Origin: Chara braunii
Lineage: Eukaryota > Streptophyta > Charophyceae > Charales > Characeae
Reading direction: 5' to 3'
Assembly (NCBI GenBank): GCA_003427395.1
Contig: BFEA01000582.1
Location: 768,870 to 792,894, forward strand
Length of the DNA stretch: 24,025 nucleotides
The notes below the pieces were generated by a model. It was not told the DNA's origin. It saw only the letters and a program-made list of their open reading frames with translations, and searched no databases. Of this stretch, positions 18,352 to 24,025 are shown one piece after another (position 1 is the stretch's first letter; every line of letters starts with the position of its first letter). Position numbers and translations under genes: made by a program.

Positions 18352-18768
18352 TCATTTCGACCCCTCCTCGGAATAGGACTCATCGGAGTCGGAGAAATCA
18401 GCGGCCCCTTCGTCCTTGACCTCCTTGATCCCTACTCCCTTGGTGCTTTTGGTCCCGGTGCGTGGAGTAGATGGTAGTGGAATAATAGTTGGATTGTAAG
18501 CTATCGCCGCTCTTCGAATAACCAGCGTCCTGATTGCCAATTCTCGTCTGCCGTATGTCACCTTCTCGCGTCGACAAGCTTCCTTCAGCTCCTCAATCGA
18601 CAGGGAGTCATAGAAGTCATGACATTCTTGTTCAAATTTCTCTTTACCCCCAACGTCACAAGATGCTGATATATGTTTGAGCGACAAGTCGATCTTCGCT
18701 GGGGTGCTTGCCGACCCATGATCTGTACCTTGCTCACTCTTCAAAAACTCTATTCTCGCTTTGGTCTC
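18352..18768 (-). pseudogene. PLE SAP-like segment and acidic linker
   Basis: Residues from about 18600 to 18510 read LSIEELKEACRREKVTYGRR and onward, which fits the two-helix SAP pattern (LKxxC/L, short loop, G-[RK]-[RK]-x-L). SAP domains bind AT-rich or scaffold DNA. An acidic Ser/Asp/Glu stretch ends at TGA 18354-18352. The frame stays open across that TGA into the endonuclease, so it is a single-base break between domains. The identification as SAP is by eye. Confidence 0.55.
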
Positions 18769-19330
18769 TTTCGGTCAATTTTGTGTTCAATTTCTTCTCC
18801 GGTTTTACCATCGGCGGACTGTTCCCAATAGGAATATCTGGTCATCGTTTCTGTTTCTCAACCAAGTTGAGCTTCGCCGTCATTCTCCTTAAAGAAAGGA
18901 GTTCTTCGTCTTCAACTTCGTCGGTAGGATCGAGGATCTTCGGAGCAATCAGGCGACGTAGCCTCTCCTTTTCAGCCTCAATCGCCTCGTTGTGCGCGCT
19001 CATCCTAGCTGCTCCTTTTCCTTTTCTTTCATACCTCTCCCTTTCTTCCTCCCTGTCCTTTCTCATTTCGCTCCGTATTATGTGTAGCAACCGCGTATCT
19101 CGTTCCTCTTCTAGACGTAGTCTCTCTTCCTGCCTTAATAGTCTCCTATTCTCCTTGATCCGTCTCTCTTCTGCCTCCTGGCGTAACCTTGCCTCTTCAT
19201 CTTCCCGCTCGACGCGAAGTCTCCGTTCTTCTGCCATTTGTACGAAGTATTCCCGCATAAGTGCGTTCGTACCCTCACCCGCCGCACTCCTCTCATTACC
19301 ACCTTCCGCCGATCTGCTCCGTCTTGTCAA
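18769..19330 (-). pseudogene. PLE charged coiled-coil segment
   Basis: From about 19255 to 19000 the frame is dominated by Glu and Arg in heptad-like spacing (for example RLRQEAEERRIKENRRLLRQ), predicting a long coiled coil for oligomerisation. A TGA at 18844-18842 interrupts the frame, which then stays open to about 18770, where a shift enters the SAP frame. It joins the zinc-knuckle frame by a shift near 19310. Such composition is common, so homology to a specific family is not claimed. Confidence 0.65.
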
Positions 19331-19553
19331 TCGTATTCATGCCGACCGCCGCAGGTCTCCCAGACCATGCTTGAGTGTTCGCCTGCGATGATGGTATGAA
19401 CGCACGCCCCTGCGCCTTCGCTTGCCAAAACTCGGCGCAATCACGTATGAAGTGACCGCTCTCATCACACTTGTAGCACTTACGATTATCCGGTGGCAAT
19501 CCACCGCCTCCAACCCCTTCCATATTCTCCCTCAATTCTGAACTCTCACTCAT
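19296..19553 (-). pseudogene. PLE N-terminal CCHC zinc knuckle
   Basis: The likely start is the ATG at 19553 (MSESSEL...), 140 nt inside the right pseudo-LTR boundary. CYKCDESGHFIRDC is a canonical CX2CX4HX4C knuckle (about 19480-19439), the type that binds single-stranded nucleic acid in retroelement proteins. The frame ends at 19296, overlapping the coiled-coil frame by 35 nt, which marks a frameshift. A knuckle at the very N-terminus upstream of a permuted GIY-YIG/RT protein is unusual; whether it is part of the same polyprotein or a separate small ORF cannot be decided from one copy. Confidence 0.75.
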
Positions 19554-19691
19554 CGACCACCAAATCGCGAACTCTTCACCGAAACAGAAATTCACGAAAT
19601 CTTCACCGAAACAGCTTCTATACTCGCCAAACGTAAGCCGCCACCTCTGCTAGGTATAATCTCCTAGATGGTTACGACCTTAACTGAAAGG

Positions 19692-20240
19692 AATCACAGA
19701 CTGCAAAATCGCAACAGCAGTAAAGCACACTTGCACACCAAGAACGTTGTGTTGTATCATCAAGCGTCATCATTATTAAGAACAGACTCACGTTAACACG
19801 TGGCTGTTAACAGTGGTCAAACTTGAAGCTCAAAAAAGATGAGAGTGATGAATGATGCGATAACCCGTCGTCTTGTCGACGACCAAACCCAATCTTACTT
19901 CCCCATGGTCCACCCCCGTCGCATCTTCGCCACTCGGCGAAAGAGGAAACCGTCGGTCTTCGATATCCCTTATATCCTATGTCAACGCGACGTCCTCCTG
20001 CCTGAATGCTATTCCGTCGGTACCACACCACACCACACTATAGCCCTCCTGACAGTTCCAGGGCCAGAAAAGGTTCAAGTCCTCCCGGTCGGATCGTCAC
20101 CCGGAAACCAAAAGGCGAAAGAAACGAAAAATTGAAAACGAAGAAACGAAAAACAGGGCCAACCTCGCTGCAGGTCCCCGGTTCGAGGCTGAAATAGTCC
20201 GAAGGTCAGGTCTATTGGTCCGAAGAACAAAACCTGGTCC
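19692..20240 (-). repeat. PLE pseudo-LTR, right (5') copy
   Basis: It matches 14629-15254 in direct orientation with about two dozen substitutions and small indels, and holds one copy of the segment doubled on the left. As the 5' end of a minus-strand element it should contain the promoter, but no promoter motif was identified. Confidence 0.92.
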
Positions 20241-20241
20241 A

Positions 20242-20253
20242 AAAGTTATATGG
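20242..20253 (+). repeat. PLE target-site duplication, right copy
   Basis: aaagttatatgg repeats the sequence at 14616-14627 and marks the right border of the element. Confidence 0.9.
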
Positions 20254-20497
20254 GATGATGATAGGAACGATGAGCTCCCGAGAAGATGGCGTTTGTGGAA
20301 AGGAAAAGGAAAATCACTAAAACACGATCGGACTTACAATCTCAAGTCACTGGCACAGGCATGATTCGAAAACACCTCCTGGTCCTTCGGGACATTCGTT
20401 AAAACTGGAACGATGCAGAGAAAGAGGATTAGCATGGGCCCTGTGCAAGGATGACACACATAAATCGAGAAATGGTCCCATTTTTTGGGTTGATATA

Positions 20498-20580
20498 ATA
20501 AAATAATAATAATAATAATAACAATAATAATAATAAGAAGAAGAAGAAGACGAAGAAGAAGAAAAAGAAAAAGGAAAAAG
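20498..20580. repeat. AAT then AAG trinucleotide microsatellite
   Basis: About eleven AAT-type units (some changed to AAC) pass directly into AAG-type units and A-rich sequence. The tyrosine- and serine-rich frames seen across it are composition artefacts. Confidence 0.9.
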
Positions 20581-20770
20581 AAACACCTCCTGCTATCTCA
20601 GTGTTAGCGCCGTCGGGGGCGGTGCTTGGGCAACGGGGGATCGCACAGGTGCTCTCAAGAAGATGGTGGTGCCTAGCCAGAGCTTGTTGCTGGGGTGGTG
20701 GGAGTGTGGGGGATCGAGTGTGTGGGCATTAAGTGGGACACACTGCAAGAGGGTCTGAAGAGCCCTTGCC

Positions 20771-21097
20771 ATGGGCCAGTCCCGGCTGACTGGGGTTAGT
20801 AATCCTGTTCGAACGTGGAAGGATGGTGGCAGATGTGTGGACGTTCGACGAGCGGGATCCGAGCATTGCGATTTGCCAGAGTTTCAGCTGGATTATAACT
20901 GATTCACACCTGATGGAACCGATAGAGGGCTTAGTCTGTCGGTCTTTGATATGGAGATGCTGCGGGGTTATCCTGCCTATGAGCAATTGTGGGCGGCCTG
21001 CGGCGAAAATTTGCCAGAGCTGTTTGACGACAGAATGCCGCGGTGCGATGGAGCTGGCTGCACGAGCTATGAGAATAGATTTATGCTGGTTCGTTGA
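20771..21097 (+). pseudogene. Unrecognised broken coding frame
   Basis: One frame starts at the ATG at 20771 (MGQSRLTGVSNPVRTWKDGG), meets TGA at 20900-20902, then stays open through FTPDGTDRGLSLSVFDMEML and a Cys-containing end (MPRCDGAGC) to TGA at 21095-21097. Residue composition looks genuinely protein-like on both sides of the internal stop. I do not recognise the family. Possible readings are a decayed host gene, two exons around an unseen intron, or a retroelement piece. Its final 27 bp overlap the start of a degenerate repeat also present at 21529. Confidence 0.4.
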
Positions 21098-21740
21098 TTT
21101 TGTTGGACTATAGAAACTAGCTGCTGTTATCGAATATGTCGTGTGGTTGAAACTGTGGAAACTAGGGTTGGACGATCGGGGTTTGCAGCTAATGGAAATT
21201 TAGTTTGTGGGATTGCAGACACGGAGAATATGATTTTGCAGGTTTGGTGATAGAAATAGTAATTTGCTAGTATTTTGTTGTTGAAACTAGGGCTTGTTCT
21301 ACGTCTGCTGACTTCTGTATTCCTTGCAGACAATAGAAATTATGTTTTGAATGATTGTAGAAATTGTGTTTGCCTCGGACGAGGAATATGGTTATGTAAA
21401 GAAAATAGTTAGATTGTGGAATTGATATGTTGTAGGTGATTGTCAGTTTATGGTTGGTGAAAACTAGGGTTGGACACCTGACTTTTGCAGCTACGGGGAA
21501 TAAGGTTTGCGGGATTGCAGGTAGCAATGAGAATAGGTTATGTTGGCTTGTTGATTTTGTTGGCCTATAGAAGCTAGCTGTTGTTATCGAACCTGCCGTG
21601 TGGTTGAAACAGTGGAAATTAGGGTTGGACGATCGGGGTTGCAGATAATGGAAATTAAGTTTGCGGGATTGCAGACATAGAGAATAGGATTCCGCAGGCT
21701 TGGTGTTAGAAATAGTAATTTGCTTGTATTTTGTTGTTGA
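21071..21740. repeat. Degenerate AT-rich repeat array
   Basis: A ~212-bp block at 21071-21283 recurs at 21529-21740 with roughly 10% differences (gagaatag ... attttgttgttga). A partial third copy around 21455-21515 shares aaactagggttggac and gtttgcgggattgcag. All are in the same orientation. No coding potential was recognised, and the array may be an old satellite or duplicated intergenic DNA. Confidence 0.75.
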
Positions 21741-21840
21741 CAAAAGATTCACGGATATTAGGGTTAGCAGTAACATAGTGGTCCGATCTTAGGGCTTGAC
21801 CGGTGATGTCTCGCCCTTAGATGGGGCCACCTACCTTTTG

Positions 21841-21913
21841 TGAGGGATGCCAGGCCCGTTTCCTGGCTTTTTGAAATATAAGGGACGCCGGGCCTGGTTC
21901 CCGGCTGCTTTTG
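21841..21913 (+). repeat. Imperfect ~33-bp direct repeat
   Basis: tgagggatgccaggcccgtt (from 21841) and taagggacgccgggcctggt (from about 21881) begin two similar GC-rich units, followed by an A-rich tract. The function is unknown. Confidence 0.6.
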
Positions 21914-22076
21914 GGGAAAAAGAAAAAAAAAGAAAAAAAAAAAAGAGTGAAATCATGATTGGATCAATTTGGATGTTGTGGGAAGGGTTCATTTGTGTTT
22001 TACTGTCCCAATTGGGGGGGGCATGGGGAACGTTTTGTCCCCCTGCATAGATTCTTCTTCCAGAGATTCTTTCTGT

Positions 22077-22132
22077 GACAGGGGGTAGTGAAGAGTGCAA
22101 TTTTGACAGGGGGTAGTGAAGAGTGCAATTTT
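22077..22132 (+). repeat. Perfect 28-bp tandem duplication
   Basis: Units 22077-22104 and 22105-22132 are identical and start gacagggggtagtgaagagt. This is a young duplication in non-coding sequence. Confidence 0.95.
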
Positions 22133-22376
22133 CCGGGATGGTTATGCCTTTCATGTTTTTTTTTTTTTTAAACAAAGCAAGGCTCCAATCTATTTGTGGG
22201 GGGCAGATTTTAAAAGATACCTTTTTCTAATTTTTGGAAGGCAGGTGTGAATGGATGGAAAGCTGGACCCAGTGGTTCCAGCCTGAGCGTAAACTGAGTA
22301 ATGCCCCTACCTAGTATCTCGGGTTGAATTGTGAGGCCTCGTTTTCTGTTTCATTTCATTGGTAACATATAAGAGT

Positions 22377-22409
22377 ACAATTCTTCAAAAAAAAAAAATG
22401 AAGAATTGT
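22377..22409. repeat. 11-bp perfect inverted repeat around an A-run
   Basis: acaattcttca (22377-22387) pairs with tgaagaattgt (22399-22409), leaving an A11 loop. As RNA it would form a stable hairpin. No adjacent gene suggests a terminator role. Confidence 0.85.
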
Positions 22410-22454
22410 CAAAGAGAGAAGTAACATAATGGGTGACGCAGGAGCCTCTCCTGA

Positions 22455-22487
22455 CCAGGTGCAGCTCCCCACCAATAGATGGAGCCC
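22455..22487 (+). repeat. Repeat family S, copy 4 (core only)
   Basis: It contains the core tccccaccaatagatggagc found at 13870 and 14108, but neither the upstream nor the downstream parts of the other copies. It is probably an old truncated copy. Confidence 0.7.
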
Positions 22488-22521
22488 AAACACATTGTAT
22501 TCGGGGGAAGAAGGTAGGTAA

Positions 22522-22571
22522 TTCAGAACTTAGTCTTTTACTCATCTTCAGAACTTAGTCTTTTACTCATC
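22522..22571 (+). repeat. Perfect 25-bp tandem duplication
   Basis: Units 22522-22546 and 22547-22571 are identical and start ttcagaacttagtcttttac. Confidence 0.95.
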
Positions 22572-23716
22572 TGTTTCCAGTAGAGCAAAGAATATGAGCG
22601 CAGCTATAGACGGAAATCAAAATTGCAAAATCACGAAGTAGTCCAGATAGTCATGTACCAAGCAGACAGCACAATGCACCAAGATACCATCCAAATAAGT
22701 GCAATACAGTGTAACTCAAATGTCAATGCCGACGCTCTCTGGCCACACCAACATAGAATCCAATGTCACTCCTACTGAGTGGCGCCCAGCGCCCAGCCTA
22801 CACTACTCAGCCTATCTATCCTGTCTACGTTCATGCAACAGGAACACATTGACGTTGAAGACCAATGTATGTGACATCATCGCCAATGCAGACCGCCAAC
22901 ATACACCAGGTACGTGTCTCGCTCCTGCCCTCATCACCCCTGACTCCCCTCTCTCCGGGCCTTCTACCCAAAGACCACCATAGACATCATTGCGTCCGCG
23001 CCCAGCAGCCCAGCAGCCCGGCCATGGCCGTCATGCTCCCACTGCCACGCAGCGCCCCTCTCTCACCTCTGCGGCCGTGCGCGCCTCTGGCCCGCAGCGC
23101 TAGTACAACTGCTTCGTGCGCTAATGCAGCAGCGTAGCGGAATTGCCCACTCAGGCCAGAATCCTCTGCCCCTGGGCACGCACTTTCCTTTATGGAAAGT
23201 GAGCCCTGCTGCTGGCTGGTCTGGGCCTGGCGTGTTGGGGCCCAGTAGCTTCAAGTTGGCCCAAAGTACCTGCGCCCATGCCCAGTCTCAGATACTGGCC
23301 TGGGCTCCGTGCAGTTAGGCACTTCCAGGCAGCCCACGAGGCTCCAAGTGTTCGGCGCAATCTCATTGGCTCGTTGCATGTGTGTGACGCAGGAGCTGCT
23401 TTCTCACTGGTCCACTGCCGCAGCATGACTTGTCGGCCTCTGAATGCGGGTGCCCAGCGCCTCAATCGAATGAGCCCTGGGATCAACTGTCAACGCAGCT
23501 CCTGCTTCTGGAAGGAGCCAGGGAAGGCTCACATTGCTCTGTAACCATAACCAACTGGTGTGCTGCAACTGTCTGATACCCCTCATACGAAAAATGGCAA
23601 AAGTAGGCCTCTCGCTAATACACAGGCCCGCCTTCAGAACACCTGTGTGCCCAAAAGGGGCCTTGGATGGGCTCAATCCTCGCAGTAGAGTTAGAGTTCA
23701 ATATATAGATTTATAT
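22572..23716. other. Stretch with no recognisable gene
   Basis: The 22.9-23.5 kb part is GC-rich and has several open frames of 60-98 codons on both strands, rich in Pro, Ser, Ala and Arg. None shows a recognisable domain, and overlapping frames on both strands argue for composition rather than coding. Confidence 0.5.
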
Positions 23717-23748
23717 ACCGGTCAGCTCTGTTTGACTCTCTATATATA
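23717..23748 (+). repeat. Possible remnant of the ~123-bp repeat
   Basis: accggtcagctctgtttgac followed by an AT-rich TATA stretch resembles accgggcag...ttctgtttgacgatata at 1510-1540 and 58-85. The match is short, so it may be chance. Confidence 0.35.
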
Positions 23749-23753
23749 ATTGG

Positions 23754-23824
23754 AAAAAAAACGTGTTCAAACTCGGTTCTGTATTTCAACAGTTCAGGGG
23801 GTGTACCAGCTGAGCTACGGTAGG
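23754..23824 (-). other. tRNA-like remnant (pol III A-box and B-box-like)
   Basis: On the minus strand TAGCTCAGCTGG (23817-23806) matches a tRNA A box. GAGTTTGAACAC (23774-23763) resembles a B box, starting 43 nt after the A-box start, close to the tRNA spacing of 44. A possible anticodon stem CTGT/ACAG lies between. A T8 run (23761-23754) follows where the acceptor 3' strand should be, so this is not a functional tRNA. It may be a decayed tRNA or a SINE head. Confidence 0.35.
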
Positions 23825-23931
23825 TCAGTTGGTGGAAGGATGCTCCTTTTTTCCTTTTTTTTTAATGAAAAGCTGCATTCTTCTCTCAATTTCACCTCAC
23901 ACTACCTACCTACCACTACTCCTAATTGTAG

Positions 23932-24025
23932 GCATATGGGGAACCCCGTAGCTGCCAGAATGCGGGGGCCGCTCCGGACCTGCAGGTGGCGGCACCTCCT
24001 GAAGTTTCTGCCCCAAAAAAGAAAA
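23932..24025 (+). CDS. Candidate exon start of a host gene (runs off the window)
   Basis: A pyrimidine-rich tract with possible branch sequence (cctaat) ends in tag at 23929-23931. The following frame, AYGEPRSCQNAGAAPDLQVA and on, is open to the window end with a protein-like, Ala/Pro-rich composition. A second frame from ATG 23937 is also open to the edge. With only 94 bp visible and no family match this is a weak call. Confidence 0.25.

Larger units (their letters stand above)
14628..20241 (-). mobile_element. Penelope-like element with N-terminal GIY-YIG endonuclease (Chlamys/Naiad-type)
   Basis: A 5.6-kb element is bounded by a 12-bp TSD and by direct pseudo-LTRs. Its coding sequence runs right to left: CCHC knuckle, coiled coil, SAP-like helix pair, GIY-YIG endonuclease, linker with CxxC and CxC motifs, and an RT with GIPMG and RFIDD motifs. 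Canonical Penelope elements carry GIY-YIG at the C-terminus; the permuted order with a CxC linker is the published hallmark of the Naiad/Chlamys clade, and pseudo-LTRs are also described for it. No integrase, protease, primer-binding site or gag was seen, so the direct repeats are not true LTRs. The copy is decayed (frameshifts near 19310, 18770, 17216 and 15725; stops TGA, TGA, TAA, TGA), and its pseudo-LTRs are about 96% identical by hand count. Confidence 0.85.

Noticed and set aside
14629-20240. Long direct repeats interpreted as LTRs of a Copia/Gypsy element
   Set aside because: There is no protease, integrase, RNase H, primer-binding site or TG..CA ends. The TSD is 12 bp and the enclosed protein is GIY-YIG plus PLE-type RT.
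20347-20586. Tyr/Ser-rich minus-strand frame
   Set aside because: It is the AAT/AAG microsatellite translated.
22077-22571. CRISPR-like or regulatory repeat array
   Set aside because: There are only two adjacent copies of each unrelated unit, with no spacers.

Overview
The window looks like repeat-rich nuclear DNA from a green-lineage eukaryote, and almost everything recognisable in it is retrotransposon. Two signals suggest Viridiplantae. The LINEs are L1-type with a zf-RVT zinc finger at the C-terminus of ORF2, an arrangement typical of plant LINEs. The second large element is a Penelope-like element (PLE) whose GIY-YIG endonuclease lies upstream of the reverse transcriptase, the layout described for the Chlamys/Naiad clades; Chlamys occurs in green algae and spike mosses. 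A streptophyte alga or early-diverging land plant would fit, but the species cannot be fixed from this sequence. No complete host gene was found. Genuine host sequence may include one unrecognised broken coding frame (20771-21097) and a possible exon start at the right edge (23932-24025).

Layout. 1-2400: low-copy-looking filler, a decayed LINE tail on the minus strand (about 590-1135), and tandem plus inverted copies of a ~123-bp repeat that carries a hammerhead-like core. About 2412-12890, minus strand: a ~10.5-kb L1-type LINE (LINE-1 below). It has a very long ORF1 (12881-8018) with an atypical zinc knuckle and a Gln/His-rich segment, and an ORF2 (7969-3302) with APE-type endonuclease, RT and zf-RVT domains. 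It carries several frameshifts and eight in-frame stops. 12890-14610: a nest of insertions in a duplicated host unit, comprising a 5'-truncated second LINE on the plus strand, a 150-bp poly(A) retrocopy with a 17-bp target-site duplication (TSD), and an mRNA-like 3' end with AATAAA and an A-run.

14628-20241, minus strand: the PLE, flanked by a 12-bp TSD and by ~0.55-0.63-kb direct repeats (pseudo-LTRs). Its domain order is CCHC knuckle, coiled coil, SAP-like, GIY-YIG, CxxC and CxC linker, RT. The reading frame is broken by frameshifts and stops. 20242-24025: a microsatellite, the broken coding frame, degenerate AT-rich repeats, several perfect short tandem repeats, a tRNA-like remnant and the candidate exon.

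Two places are assembly or library artefacts. A complete Nextera (Tn5 mosaic-end) junction at 9546-9583 lies inside LINE-1 ORF1 with 39 bp duplicated around it; collapsing that 77 bp joins the open frames on either side. A single N at 14938 separates two identical 78-bp segments in the left pseudo-LTR, which looks like an unmerged contig overlap.

How the parts relate: the LINE machinery (endonuclease nicking plus target-primed reverse transcription) explains the poly(A)-tailed copies at 13899, 14231, 14609 and perhaps 2412. The PLE inserted just downstream of one such A-run.
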